Positions 53,509 to 62,475 of a DNA stretch of 64,000 bases are shown here, piece by piece. The stretch is from positions 2,100,001 to 2,164,000 of the forward strand of contig NZ_CP020612.1 in assembly GCF_002105555.1 (NCBI RefSeq), in the 5' to 3' direction. The translations under genes and the position numbers were made by a program. The stretch is from Paracoccus contaminans (GTDB lineage Bacteria > Pseudomonadota > Alphaproteobacteria > Rhodobacterales > Rhodobacteraceae). The notes below the pieces were generated by a model. The model searched no databases. It was not told where the DNA came from and worked only from the letters and a program-made list of their open reading frames with translations. How positions within the stretch are numbered: position 1 is the first letter of the stretch; each line of letters starts with the position of its first letter.

Positions 53509-54681
53509 ATGCGTGTCTTTCTGATCGCGGGCGAGCCTTCGGGCGATTTGCTGGGGGGCGCGCTGCTGGCGGGGCTGCGCCAGCTTGAACCGGCGCTGCA
53601 GATCGCCGGCATCGGCGGCCCGGCGATGGCGGCACAGGGATTGCAGAGCCTGTTCCCCATGTCCGATCTGAGCGTGATGGGCCTGGCCGAGGTGCTGCCG
53701 CGCTATCGCGCGCTGCGCCGCCGCATGGCCGAGGCCGTCAGGGCCGCGCTCGCCTTTGATCCCGATGTGCTGGTGACCATCGACAGCCCCGATTTCTGCC
53801 TGCGCGTCGCGCGCCGCCTCAGGGCGCAGGCGCCGCAGATGCGCACGGTTCATTATGTCGCCCCCTCGGTCTGGGCCTGGCGTCCGGGCAGGGCGGAATC
53901 CATGGCCGAGGTCATCGACCATGTCCTTGCCATCCTTCCCTTCGAGCCGCCGCTGATGCACGAGGCGGGGATGAGCTGCGATTTCGTCGGCCATCCTGTC
54001 GTGTCCCAGCCGCTTGCCAGCCCTGCCGATGCAGCCGCCTTCCGCGCCGCCCATGCGATCGCCGCGGATGCGCCGCTGGTGCTTTGCCTGCCCGGCTCGC
54101 GCCGGGGCGAGGTTGCGCGGCTGGGATCGCGTTTCGACGAGACGCTGATCCGGCTGCGCGACCGGGTGCCCGAGATGCGGGTGGTGCTGCCCACCGTGCC
54201 CGGGGTTGCGGACATGGTCCGCGCCATGGCGCGGCGCTGGCCCTCGGCTCCCGTGATCGTGCAGGGCGAGGCCGAAAAACGCGCAGCCTTCGGCGCGGCC
54301 GATCTTGCCCTTGCCGCATCCGGCACGGTCAGCCTGGAGCTGGCGGCCAACCACGTGCCGACGGTGATCGGTTATGACATGGCCCCGCTCAGCCGGTTGC
54401 TGATCGGGCTGCTGCTGCGGGTCGATACCGTGACGCTGGTGAATCTGGTCAGCGAAACCCGCGCCATCCCCGAATTCCTCGGGCGGCGCTGCCAGCCCGG
54501 CCCGATGTCGGCGGCGCTGCTGGGCCTTCTGGACGAGCCGGGGACGCGGGCGGACCAGCTTGCCGCCATGGAGCTGACGATGGACCGGCTGGGCCGGGGC
54601 GATGCGCCGCCCGGCCTGCGGGCGGCGCGCTCGGTCCTCAGGGCCGTCCGCGGCAGGACGGGGATTACAGCGCGGCCGTGA
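53509..54681 (+). CDS. lpxB: Lipid-A-disaccharide synthase
   Basis: GT19 glycosyltransferase joining UDP-diacylglucosamine and lipid X at the inner membrane. The 390-residue protein has VFLIAGEPSGDLLGG at the start, YVAPSVWAWRPGRA, FVGHPVVSQPL, CLPGSRRGEV and the ASGTVSLELAANHVPTVIGY donor site. Its stop lies 17 nt inside the tail of the opposite-strand ridA, so the two genes converge. Confidence 0.95.
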   Translation: MRVFLIAGEPSGDLLGGALLAGLRQLEPALQIAGIGGPAMAAQGLQSLFPMSDLSVMGLAEVLPRYRALRRRMAEAVRAALAFDPDVLVTIDSPDFCLRVARRLRAQAPQMRTVHYVAPSVWAWRPGRAESMAEVIDHVLAILPFEPPLMHEAGMSCDFVGHPVVSQPLASPADAAAFRAAHAIAADAPLVLCLPGSRRGEVARLGSRFDETLIRLRDRVPEMRVVLPTVPGVADMVRAMARRWPSAPVIVQGEAEKRAAFGAADLALAASGTVSLELAANHVPTVIGYDMAPLSRLLIGLLLRVDTVTLVNLVSETRAIPEFLGRRCQPGPMSAALLGLLDEPGTRADQLAAMELTMDRLGRGDAPPGLRAARSVLRAVRGRTGITARP

Positions 54682-55012
54682 CGATGATCTCGACCTTGTA
54701 ATCCGGGGTGGCCAGCTTTGCCTCGCCCGTCGCGCGGGCAGGGCAGTGCCCCTGCGGCACCCAGGCGTCCCAGACGGCGTTCATCTCGGCAAAGTCGGCC
54801 ATGTCGGCCAGCCAGATCTGCGCGGTCAGGATGCGCGTCTTGTCGCTGCCCGCCTCGGCCAGCAGCCGATCGACCTGCGCCAGCACCTCGCGCGTCTGTT
54901 CGGTCACGCTGTCGCCGGGTTTGCCGACCTGCCCGGCAAGATAGGCGATGCCGTTATGGACGACCGCCATGCTCATCCGGTTGCCGCATTCGATCCGCTT
55001 GATATCCGCCAT
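54665..55012 (-). CDS. RidA family reactive-intermediate deaminase
   Basis: RidA proteins hydrolyse reactive enamines/imines released by PLP enzymes. The 115-residue protein has IAYLAGQVGKPGDSVTEQTR, VLAQVDRLLAEAGSDKT and WVPQGHCPARATGEAKL with the Arg expected in the active site. The family member here ends in KVEIIVTAAL. Expression is probably linked to the TSUP permease gene, whose stop overlaps the region just upstream of this start. Confidence 0.9.
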   Translation of the reverse strand: MADIKRIECGNRMSMAVVHNGIAYLAGQVGKPGDSVTEQTREVLAQVDRLLAEAGSDKTRILTAQIWLADMADFAEMNAVWDAWVPQGHCPARATGEAKLATPDYKVEIIVTAAL

Positions 55013-55014
55013 GC

Positions 55015-55770
55015 TCACGCTCCGTTCATTAGGCGCCAGAAGAATACCGCCGTCATGCCGAAGCCGACGACCGCGATCAAGCCGCGCAGCACCGGCGGGG
55101 CGATGCGGCGCGCGACCGGCGCCCCCAGCAGCCCCCCCATGACGGTGCCCGCCGCCATGATGGCGCATTCGCGCCAGGCGATCTGCCCGCCTGCGGCAAA
55201 GATCAGCGTGCTGATGACGGCCAGGGCAAAGGACAGCCAGCTTTTCAGCCCGTTCATCATGTGCAGGTCCGTCATCCCCCACAACGAGAACAGCGCCAGC
55301 AGCACGATCCCCAGACCGCCGTTGAAATAGCCGCCGTAAACCGCCACCGGAATCATCGTGCCCGCGCCAAAGGCGGCCACGCCCCCGCGGTGCCGGGCGG
55401 CCGCCGCCCGGATGCGCGGCCCCCCCAGAAACACCAGCGTCGCCGCCAGCAGCAGGAACGGCACCACTGCCGCGAATGCCTTGTTGGACGATACCAGCAA
55501 CAGCGCCGAACCGCCCGCCCCGCCCAACATCGTCCACAGCGTCGTGCGCAGGATCAGCGGCCCCCCGATGCGCGCCATGTCGCGGCGAAAGCCGGCCGCC
55601 GCCGCCAGATAGCCGGGCAGCGCCGCCACGGTCGTCGTCGCATTGGCCGCCACCACCGGCACGCCGGTGAACACCAGCGCCGGAAAGGTGATGAAGGTGC
55701 CCCCGCCTGCGACCGCGTTCAGCATCCCGCCCAGAAATCCGGCGACGAGCAGCAGCATGAAATGGGACAT
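55015..55770 (-). CDS. TSUP/TauE-SafE family membrane permease
   Basis: A 251-residue protein with about eight hydrophobic segments. The duplicated motif GFLGGMLNAVAGGGTFITFPAL near the start and YGGYFNGGLGIVLLALF in the second half are the two halves of the TauE/SafE (TSUP) family, which export sulfite, sulfoacetate or other organosulfur anions. Substrate is unknown. The start at 55770 precedes ridA by about 2 nt after its stop, so they likely form an operon. Confidence 0.85.
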   Translation of the reverse strand: MSHFMLLLVAGFLGGMLNAVAGGGTFITFPALVFTGVPVVAANATTTVAALPGYLAAAAGFRRDMARIGGPLILRTTLWTMLGGAGGSALLLVSSNKAFAAVVPFLLLAATLVFLGGPRIRAAAARHRGGVAAFGAGTMIPVAVYGGYFNGGLGIVLLALFSLWGMTDLHMMNGLKSWLSFALAVISTLIFAAGGQIAWRECAIMAAGTVMGGLLGAPVARRIAPPVLRGLIAVVGFGMTAVFFWRLMNGA

Positions 55771-55965
55771 CCGTCGGACTCCGCTGGGTGTGGGGGGCAC
55801 ACTGGCGCGGCAGCGGCGCGCCTGCAAGGCCGCGCCTGCCCCTCCGGGGCGGACGAAAACCGGCGACCGCCGCATATGCGTGCAGATTGTGTGCAACGCG
55901 CCGGGCTTTTGCGCGTTCTGCACTGCCTGCAGCAAGGCAACGCCCCTGACCCGAGGAAAACGCCC

Positions 55966-57258
55966 ATGTCCGGCCTGACGATCACGTTGACCTATCCGTT
56001 GCTGCTGGCGCTGTTCGGGGCCGCCATCCTGCTCGCCGCGCTCATTCCGCCGATCGTTTCACGCTATCGCCTGCCGCGGGTGATGACGCTGCCTATCGGC
56101 TGCGTGCTGGGCGGGATCGTGGTAGGGCGGTTCTTCGACCTGCCCACGCTGGATGTGCTCGACGGCGGGACGGTCATCACCCATGTGACGGAAACCGTGG
56201 TGCTGCTGTCGCTGACCGGATGCGGCCTCAAGATCGACCGTGCGCCGGGCTGGCGGTCCTGGGGGACGACCTGGCGGCTTCTGGGCCCGACGATGGTGCT
56301 GTGCATCGCCGGAATGACGCTGCTGGGCTGGGCGCTGCTGGGGCTGCCGCTTGCCGCGGCGCTGCTGCTTGGCGCGGCGCTGGCGCCCACCGATCCGGTG
56401 CTGGCGGCCTCGGTGCAGGTCGGCCCGCCCGGCGAGGGCGATGGCGACGAGGCCCGCTTTGCCCTGACATCCGAGGCCGGGCTGAATGACGGGCTGGCCT
56501 TTCCGTTCGTCCACCTGGCGCTGGCCGGCGCGGCGGCGCTGACGGCCGAGGTGGGTATTCCGGGCGATTACGGGCTGTTCAACATTCATGTGCTGGGCGA
56601 TTGGCTGATGCATGACGTGGTCTGGCGGCTGGCCGTCGGCCTGGTCATCGGGCCGGCGGTCGGCTGGGTGACGGCCTGGCTTGCCTTCCGCCTGGCATCG
56701 GGCGGCGGGGTTGCCGATGCGTTCCTGGCATTGGGGCTGATGCTGCTGTCCTATGGCCTGACCGAAGCCCTTCATGGATACGGTTTTCTTGCCGTGTTCC
56801 TGTCCGCGATCACGTTCCGGCGCTTTGAGGACCGGCACAAGATCCACAGCGAGCTGCACCATTTCGTCGAACAGACCGAGGTGATGGGCCTGATCGTGGT
56901 CGTGTTCGTGCTGGGTATGACGGTGGGGCAGGGATTGCTGCGGCCGCTGGGCTGGTCGGGGGTCGCGGTCGCGCTGCTGTTCCTGCTGCTGGTGCGGCCC
57001 CTGGCGGGCTGGGTGTCGCTTGCGGGCGCGGGGCTGTCGCGGCCCTCGCGCGCGGCGGTCAGCGTGCTGGGCATCCGCGGGGTGGGGTCGATCTACTACA
57101 TGGCCTACGGCCTGAGCCATGCGCCCTTTTCGGTCGAGATCGGGTACCGGCTGTGGGCGGTGATGACGCTGGTCATCCTGGTGTCGATGGTGTTCCACGG
57201 CTTTGCCGCCCCCCATCTGATGAAGCGGCTTGGCGACCGCCCCGAGTCGGTCCACTGA
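55966..57258 (+). CDS. CPA1-family sodium:proton antiporter (NhaP-like)
   Basis: A 430-residue inner-membrane protein with about 12 segments. LLGAALAPTDPVLAASVQVG (antiporter motif with the Asp of the ion site), FALTSEAGLNDGLAFPFVHL and SRAAVSVLGIRGVGSIYYM are typical of the CPA1/NhaP group. GAGGA lies 8 nt before the ATG at 55966. Ion specificity cannot be read from sequence alone. Divergent from the TSUP gene. Confidence 0.88.
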   Translation: MSGLTITLTYPLLLALFGAAILLAALIPPIVSRYRLPRVMTLPIGCVLGGIVVGRFFDLPTLDVLDGGTVITHVTETVVLLSLTGCGLKIDRAPGWRSWGTTWRLLGPTMVLCIAGMTLLGWALLGLPLAAALLLGAALAPTDPVLAASVQVGPPGEGDGDEARFALTSEAGLNDGLAFPFVHLALAGAAALTAEVGIPGDYGLFNIHVLGDWLMHDVVWRLAVGLVIGPAVGWVTAWLAFRLASGGGVADAFLALGLMLLSYGLTEALHGYGFLAVFLSAITFRRFEDRHKIHSELHHFVEQTEVMGLIVVVFVLGMTVGQGLLRPLGWSGVAVALLFLLLVRPLAGWVSLAGAGLSRPSRAAVSVLGIRGVGSIYYMAYGLSHAPFSVEIGYRLWAVMTLVILVSMVFHGFAAPHLMKRLGDRPESVH

Positions 57259-57299
57259 TCCTCTTGTGAACCGCCGCCCTTCATCCCCATATCGCCCCC

Positions 57300-57722
57300 A
57301 TGACGACCCCCCTGCACATGATGAAGCTGTGCGTCGGCGCCCCAGACCCGGCGGTTCTGGAATGCTGGCAGCGCGAGCGGTTCGGCGGCGGCCCCGCCGA
57401 GCATGTCACCCGCATGTGGCCCAAGCGCAGTGACGAGCTGCTGGCCGGCGGCTCGATCTACTGGGTGTTCCGGGGCACGATGCTGGCGCGCCAGCGCCTG
57501 ATCGGCCTTGAGGAACGCAAGGGCGATGACGGGATCGCGCGCTGCGCGCTGATCCTCGATCCGCAGCTGATCCGGGTGGCGGGGGTGCCGCGCCGGCCTT
57601 TTCAGGGCTGGCGCTATCTGCCGGCCGCCGATGCGCCGCCCGACCTGCCTGCCGGACGCGCTGCCGAAGCGGCCCTGCCGCCGCGGCTGGCGCGCGAACT
57701 GGCCGAGATGGGCCTGCTCTGA
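57300..57722 (+). CDS. DUF1489 family protein
   Basis: A 140-residue soluble protein: MMKLCVGAPDPAVLECWQRE, HVTRMWPKRSDELLAGGSIYW, and LIPxx-like LILDPQLIRV followed by RRPFQGWRYLPAADAPPDL. This matches the alphaproteobacterial DUF1489 family, of unknown role. It begins 41 nt after the antiporter stop. The tRNA-Gly gene follows. Confidence 0.82.
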   Translation: MTTPLHMMKLCVGAPDPAVLECWQRERFGGGPAEHVTRMWPKRSDELLAGGSIYWVFRGTMLARQRLIGLEERKGDDGIARCALILDPQLIRVAGVPRRPFQGWRYLPAADAPPDLPAGRAAEAALPPRLARELAEMGLL

Positions 57723-57791
57723 CGCGCGCTCCGCCCCGCCGCGCGCGGGGCGCTTGACCGCGCGCGCGCCGCACGCTATCGCAGCGCGCAT

Positions 57792-57865
57792 GCGGGTGTA
57801 GCTCAATGGTAGAGCAGAAGCTTCCCAAGCTTACGACGAGGGTTCGATTCCCTTCACCCGCTCCA
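57792..57865 (+). tRNA. tRNA-Gly (anticodon CCC), CCA encoded
   Basis: A 74-nt cloverleaf. The acceptor stem GCGGGTG pairs with CACCCGC, and the D arm is GTAGCTCAATGGTAGAGC. The anticodon stem GAAGC pairs with GCTTA (with a G-A mismatch at the outer position) around the loop TTCCCAA, giving anticodon CCC. T arm GAGGGTTCGATTCCCTT is normal, and the discriminator T plus CCA ends the gene. It reads the GGG codon, in keeping with the high GC. Confidence 0.95.
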
Positions 57866-58361
57866 TCCCATCCCTTCGATCCTGCGGCTTGTCGGCTGCA
57901 AGCTGCGTGGCCGCGCCCCCTTGCTGCTGGAAGCGGCGGGTTTCCCGCATGGTGTGACAGGCGGGCTGTGATTTCGGGGCAGGCGCGTCTGCTGGACTGG
58001 CGGCGCGTTTGCTGCGCGACGGGGCGGGGTTCAGCCTTTCGGCCAGGGAGGAAGGGCGGCCGCAATACGGGCCAAGGCCTCGCGACCCAGGGACGTGCCA
58101 GGCCCGGTCGCGCGGGACATGGGGGCAGGCAAGGGGTTGTGCCCCATGCCGCTTCGGGCCGGGCCTGCGGGATGCGAAGGGCGCAAGGCGGGCCGTGCAT
58201 CGGCGCGGGCGCTGTGTATATGCTGTAGCTTTCCGGGACCGTCGCGCCTGCAAGGACAAGATTACAATGGCACCCTCCTGTGAACGTCATCCCGCCTTTG
58301 TGCCGCGGACGCGGCCCGCGGCGGTGTGCCCGTCCCGATCTGCCGGGGCCGGCCCGGCGGC
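57866..58361. other. Leader region of cobA with a strong hairpin
   Basis: About 500 bases without a supported gene. A stem of nine pairs with one bulged G (58118-58127 with 58140-58148) is the most structured element. I looked for the GCCACTG and B12-box words of a cobalamin riboswitch and did not find them. A 32-codon frame (58267-58365) would overlap the cobA start by ATGA, but has no family features. Confidence 0.45.
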
Positions 58362-59081
58362 ATGAGCGGCTTTGTCACCTTCGTTTCGGCCGGACCGGGC
58401 GATCCGGGGCTGATGACGCTGCGCGGGGCCGAACGGCTGCGGGCGGCGGATGTGGTGCTGTATGATGACCTCGCCTCCGGCCCGATCCTGTCCATGGCGC
58501 GGGCCGGCGCGGCGCTGGTCAGCGTGGGCAAGCGCGCGGGCCGGCCCTCGGCGCGGCAGGAGGACGTGAACCGCCTGCTGGTGCAGCATGCCCGAGGCGG
58601 CGCGCAGGTGGTGCGGCTCAAGTCGGGCGACAGCGGCATATTCGGCCGGCTTGAGGAAGAGATCATGGCGCTGACTGCCGCGGGCATCAGCTATGAGATC
58701 GTGCCCGGCGTGTCGGCCGGATCGGCGGCGGCGGCGGTCGCGGGCCTGCCGCTGACCCGGCGCCTGACCGCGCGGCGCGTGCAGTTCGTCACCGGCGCCG
58801 ATGTGACGGGCGCATTGCCGCAGGCGCTGAACTGGGCGGCGCTGGCCGATCCGGGCGCGACCACCGTCGTCTATATGGGCCGGCGGACATTTCCTGTGCT
58901 TGCGGCCGGGCTGATCGAACATGGCCTGCCCCCCGATACCCCGGCGCTGCTGGCCGAGGCGGTCGGAACCCCGGCGCAGAAGCTGCTGCACTCGACCGTG
59001 GCAGAGCTTGCGGCGGCGCTGGCCGGGGCCAGTCCCCATCCGGCGCTGATCCTCTATGGCCCCCTGATGCCCGCCACCTGA
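58362..59081 (+). CDS. cobA: Uroporphyrinogen-III C-methyltransferase
   Basis: Uses SAM to make precorrin-2, the entry to sirohaem and cobalamin. The 239-residue protein has the two family signatures FVSAGPGDPGLMTLRGAERL and VVRLKSGDSGIFGRLEEEI, plus the SAM-site VPGVSAGSAAAA and TVVYMGRR. It is a stand-alone methyltransferase without the CysG oxidase part. The ATG at 58362 gives MSGFVTFVSAG. No cobalamin or sirohaem gene is beside it; the sulfate assimilation gene at 13329 is a possible functional partner via sirohaem, by inference. Confidence 0.92.
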   Translation: MSGFVTFVSAGPGDPGLMTLRGAERLRAADVVLYDDLASGPILSMARAGAALVSVGKRAGRPSARQEDVNRLLVQHARGGAQVVRLKSGDSGIFGRLEEEIMALTAAGISYEIVPGVSAGSAAAAVAGLPLTRRLTARRVQFVTGADVTGALPQALNWAALADPGATTVVYMGRRTFPVLAAGLIEHGLPPDTPALLAEAVGTPAQKLLHSTVAELAAALAGASPHPALILYGPLMPAT

Positions 59082-59213
59082 GGGCCAGCGCCCGGCCGGC
59101 CTTGCATGCACCAGGCGCGCTGGCCCGCAGGCGCGCACGGGGTCGTGTAGCATGCCATCTTGCATCGGCGCTGAAGCTGAGCGAAAAGGTAGGTCAAAAT
59201 TGGACGGTTCGGT

Positions 59214-60044
59214 ATGCTCGTCGCTTTTCTCATCATGTTTCGCGAAGGGGTCGAGGCGGCGCTGATCGTCGGGATCATCGCCGCCTATCTGGGGCGGACA
59301 GGCCGGGCTGCCTGGCTGCCTGCGGTCTGGGTGGGCGTTCTGCTGGCCGTGGCCCTGTCGCTGTTCGCGGGCGCCGCGCTGCAGCTTGCCAGCGCCGAAT
59401 TCCCCCAGCGCATGCAGGAGCTGTTCGAGGCGGCACTGGGCGCGGTTGCCGTTGTCGTGCTGATGTCCATGGTGATCTGGATGCGCCGCGCCGCGCGCTC
59501 GGTGCGCGGCACCCTGGAAGGGGGGGTCGAGCGGGCCTTCGCCTCGGCCGGCGCCACCTGGGCGCTGATCGGAACGACCTTCCTGGCCGTCGCGCGCGAG
59601 GGGCTTGAGGCGGTGTTCTTCCTGCTGGCCCTGTTCCAGCAGTCGCCCGGCCCGTCCGTGCCGCTCAGCGCGCTTGCCGGGCTGGCGGTGGCGGCGGTGG
59701 CGGGGGTCGGGCTTTACCGCGGCTCGGTGCGGCTCGACCTGGCGCGCTTCTTCCGCTGGACGGGCGTTCTGGTGATCGTCGTCGCCGCGGGGCTGGCCGC
59801 GACGGTGCTGCGCAGCCTGCACGAGGCGGGCATCTGGAACCATCTTCAGCAGACCGCCTGGGATCTGGGCCGGCTGCTGCCGGTCAGCTCGGTTCCCGGT
59901 GCGATCCTGTCGGGCCTGTTCGGCTATCACGATCGGCCGGCGGTGGGCGAGGTGATGCTGTGGGCGGCGGTTTTGATCCCGTCCCTGTGGCTGTTCCTGC
60001 GCCCGCAGGATGAGCCGCGATCCGGCCGGAGGGCAGTTCATTGA
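59214..60044 (+). CDS. efeU: FTR1-family iron permease EfeU
   Basis: Inner-membrane iron channel of the EfeUOB system. The 276-residue protein has seven hydrophobic segments and both REGxE iron-binding motifs: MFREGVEAAL at the start and VAREGLEAVFF near residue 125. The following EfeO-like gene begins in a TTGA overlap. A Fur-type operator was not recognised upstream. Confidence 0.93.
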   Translation: MLVAFLIMFREGVEAALIVGIIAAYLGRTGRAAWLPAVWVGVLLAVALSLFAGAALQLASAEFPQRMQELFEAALGAVAVVVLMSMVIWMRRAARSVRGTLEGGVERAFASAGATWALIGTTFLAVAREGLEAVFFLLALFQQSPGPSVPLSALAGLAVAAVAGVGLYRGSVRLDLARFFRWTGVLVIVVAAGLAATVLRSLHEAGIWNHLQQTAWDLGRLLPVSSVPGAILSGLFGYHDRPAVGEVMLWAAVLIPSLWLFLRPQDEPRSGRRAVH

Positions 60045-61117
60045 CCGACAAAGCGAATGCAGGCGCGCCAGGGCGTGCGATGTGGTGGGCCGTGGGGGGC
60101 GCGGCGGCGCTGGTGATCGCGGGGGCGGGGGCGTTCTGGGCGGCCGCGCGCGGCCGCGCCCCCGCGGAACTGGACGGGGCGGTTGCCGTGCGCGTCACCG
60201 GCAGTGCCTGCGAGCCGATGGCGCTGACGGTTCCGGCAGGCCGGACCCGCTTTGTCGTCCGCAACGATTCCGATCGCCCGCTTGAATGGGAAATCCTCGA
60301 CGGTGTCATGGTCGTGGCCGAGCGCGAGAACATCGCCCCCGGCCTGACCGCCACCCTGACCGAACAGCTGCGCCCGGGCGAATACGCCATCACCTGCGGC
60401 CTGCTGTCCAATCCCCGCGGCACGCTGACCGTCCAGGCAACCGCCGAATCGGCAGCCCGGACCAGCGCCCCGCCCGCTGCCGACTTCATCGGGCCGCTGT
60501 CGGAATACCGGGTGTTCCTCATCACCCAGTCGCGCCGGCTGAACGCGGCCCTGACGGATCTGGATGCCGCGATCGCGGCGGGGAACGTGGCGGATGCACG
60601 CTCTGCCTGGCAGGCCGCGCAACTGCCCTGGGCGCGGCTGGCGCCGGTGATGAACCGGTTTGCCGACCTGTCGGCCCGCATGGCGCCGCAGGCCATCTAT
60701 CTGGCCCGGCGCGAGGATGATCCCGGCTTTACCGGCCTTCACCGCATCGAATACGGGCTGTGGCGGCAGGGCAGCGCCCAGGGGCTGGAACCCACGGCCA
60801 AGGCCCTGCTGGCCGATGCGGCCGATCTGGGCACAAGGCTGGCGGCGCTGCGGCTTGAGCCGGGCGATCTGCCGCGGATGGCGGCGCAGGCCGCGGGCCG
60901 CCGCCAAGAGGCCGCTGCTCCTTACGCGCCGGCCGATCCGTCCCAGTCGGAGGCCCTGCGCGAGGGGATCGCCCGTCCCATGATGCTGCTGCGCCCGCTG
61001 GTCGCTGCGGCCGATTCGGATGCCGCGGCTGCGCTGGACGCGGCGCTGGGGGCCGATGATCCGGCCCTGCTGGCCCCCGCGATCGAGCGGGCCGCCGCCG
61101 CGATCGCCCTGGACTGA
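60041..61117 (+). CDS. efeO: EfeO-like protein: membrane anchor, cupredoxin domain and M75 (imelysin) domain
   Basis: Periplasmic partner of EfeU that binds metal. The 358-residue protein starts with a TTG (GGAGG 8 nt upstream) overlapping the efeU stop, has one membrane helix at residues 13-38, and then a cupredoxin domain (about residues 45-135) with SACEPMALTVPAG, LEWEILDGVMVVAEREN and the ITCGLLSNPRG Cys. The M75 domain follows with the HxxE iron site in GLHRIEYGLW. Unlike typical EfeO with a cleaved signal peptide, this one appears anchored. Firmly identified by the Cys positions and HRIE motif. Confidence 0.88.
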   Translation: MTDKANAGAPGRAMWWAVGGAAALVIAGAGAFWAAARGRAPAELDGAVAVRVTGSACEPMALTVPAGRTRFVVRNDSDRPLEWEILDGVMVVAERENIAPGLTATLTEQLRPGEYAITCGLLSNPRGTLTVQATAESAARTSAPPAADFIGPLSEYRVFLITQSRRLNAALTDLDAAIAAGNVADARSAWQAAQLPWARLAPVMNRFADLSARMAPQAIYLARREDDPGFTGLHRIEYGLWRQGSAQGLEPTAKALLADAADLGTRLAALRLEPGDLPRMAAQAAGRRQEAAAPYAPADPSQSEALREGIARPMMLLRPLVAAADSDAAAALDAALGADDPALLAPAIERAAAAIALD

Positions 61118-61129
61118 GGGAGAGAGCCG

Positions 61130-62464
61130 ATGACTCGCAGCATGCCCCCCGCCAGCCGCAGCCGCCGCGCGGTTTTGCGCGGCCTGGGCCTTGCGGCCGT
61201 CGCCCCGCTGGCCGGCCGCGCCGCCCAGGGGGCGGTGCCCGCGCCCGATGCCCTTGCGCCCGCAGCCCCCGCAGGTGCTGCCCCCGATGCCTCGGTCACC
61301 GCCGCCCCGCGCGCCTGCGCCGTCAAGGCCGCCGAGCGGATCGCGCCCTTCGGCATCCATCAGGCGGGGATCACCACGCCCCGCCCCGCGCACGGGCTGC
61401 TGGCCAGCTTTGCCGTGATCGCCCAATCGCCCGCCGATCTTGAGGATGTGCTGCGGCGGCTGTCGGCGCGGATCGTCTTTCTGGCCGCCGGGGGGCCGGT
61501 CCCGGTGCTGGACCCGCGCTTTCCCCCCGCCGATTCGGGCCTGCTGGGCCCGGTGATCGAACCCGATGCGCTGACGATCACCGTTGCCTTGGGCGATCAG
61601 CTTTTCCAGCGCCATGACTGGCTGCGCCCCCATCGCCCCGTCCGGCTGGTGCGGATGACGGCCTTTCCCAACGACGCGCTGAACGCATCCCTGTGCCATG
61701 GCGATCTGTCGCTGCAGATCTGCGCCAACAGTTCGGATGCATGCGTCCATGCGCTGCGCGACGTGGTCAAGACCCTGTCGGACCGGCTGGTGCTGGGCTG
61801 GATGCAGGCCGGATCGGTCCCCCAGGTGACGGCGACCGAACCGGGGCGGCTGCCCAATGCGCGCAATTTCCTGGGCTTCCGCGACGGCTCGGCCAACCCT
61901 GACGCGGCCGACCATGGGCTGATGGACCGCATCGTCTGGGCCGGCGCGGGCGAGCCGGACTGGGCGCAGGGCGGCAGCTATCAGGCCGTGCGCATCATCC
62001 GCAATTTCGTCGAGCGCTGGGACCGAACCCCCCTGGCCGAGCAGGAGCGCGTCTTCGGCCGCTCCAAGATCACCGGCGCGCCCCTCGACCGCCCCGACGG
62101 GACCGAGTTCGACACCCCCGACTATGCCGCTGACCCGGATGGCCGGCACACCCCGCTGAGGGCGCATATCCGGCTTGCCAATCCCCGGGGTCCGGGCGCG
62201 GACGCCCATCTGATCCTGCGCCGGCCCTTCAACTATACCAACGGCGTGACGCGCAATGGCCAGATCGACCAGGGCCTGCTGTTCATCTGTTACCAGGCCG
62301 ATCTGCAGAAAGGCTTCATCCATGTGCAGAACGCCCTGAACGGCGAGCCGATGGAGGAATATGTCAAGCCGGTGGGGGGCGGCTATTTCTTCGTGCTGCC
62401 CGGCATGGCGGACGATGACGATTATCTTGGACGCAAGCTCATCGCCAGCCTGTCCCGACCCTGA
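61130..62464 (+). CDS. efeB: Dyp-type peroxidase / deferrochelatase EfeB
   Basis: Haem peroxidase of the EfeUOB system, proposed to oxidise Fe2+ or take iron from haem. The 444-residue protein has a Tat signal (SRSRRAVLRGLG) and a long Ala/Pro-rich spacer. The Dyp motif GFRDGSANP lies near residue 249 (Asp of GxxDG) and the proximal His region is DGRHTPLRAHIRLANPRG. It starts 12 nt after efeO. Folded Tat export fits a haem protein. Confidence 0.92.
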   Translation: MTRSMPPASRSRRAVLRGLGLAAVAPLAGRAAQGAVPAPDALAPAAPAGAAPDASVTAAPRACAVKAAERIAPFGIHQAGITTPRPAHGLLASFAVIAQSPADLEDVLRRLSARIVFLAAGGPVPVLDPRFPPADSGLLGPVIEPDALTITVALGDQLFQRHDWLRPHRPVRLVRMTAFPNDALNASLCHGDLSLQICANSSDACVHALRDVVKTLSDRLVLGWMQAGSVPQVTATEPGRLPNARNFLGFRDGSANPDAADHGLMDRIVWAGAGEPDWAQGGSYQAVRIIRNFVERWDRTPLAEQERVFGRSKITGAPLDRPDGTEFDTPDYAADPDGRHTPLRAHIRLANPRGPGADAHLILRRPFNYTNGVTRNGQIDQGLLFICYQADLQKGFIHVQNALNGEPMEEYVKPVGGGYFFVLPGMADDDDYLGRKLIASLSRP

Positions 62465-62475
62465 TGGAGATGTGA

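Noticed and set aside
57866..58361. Cobalamin riboswitch ahead of cobA
   Set aside because: The B12-box and GCCACTG words were not found.
59100..59213. Fur or RirA operator ahead of efeU
   Set aside because: No palindrome or iron-box close to a known consensus was visible.
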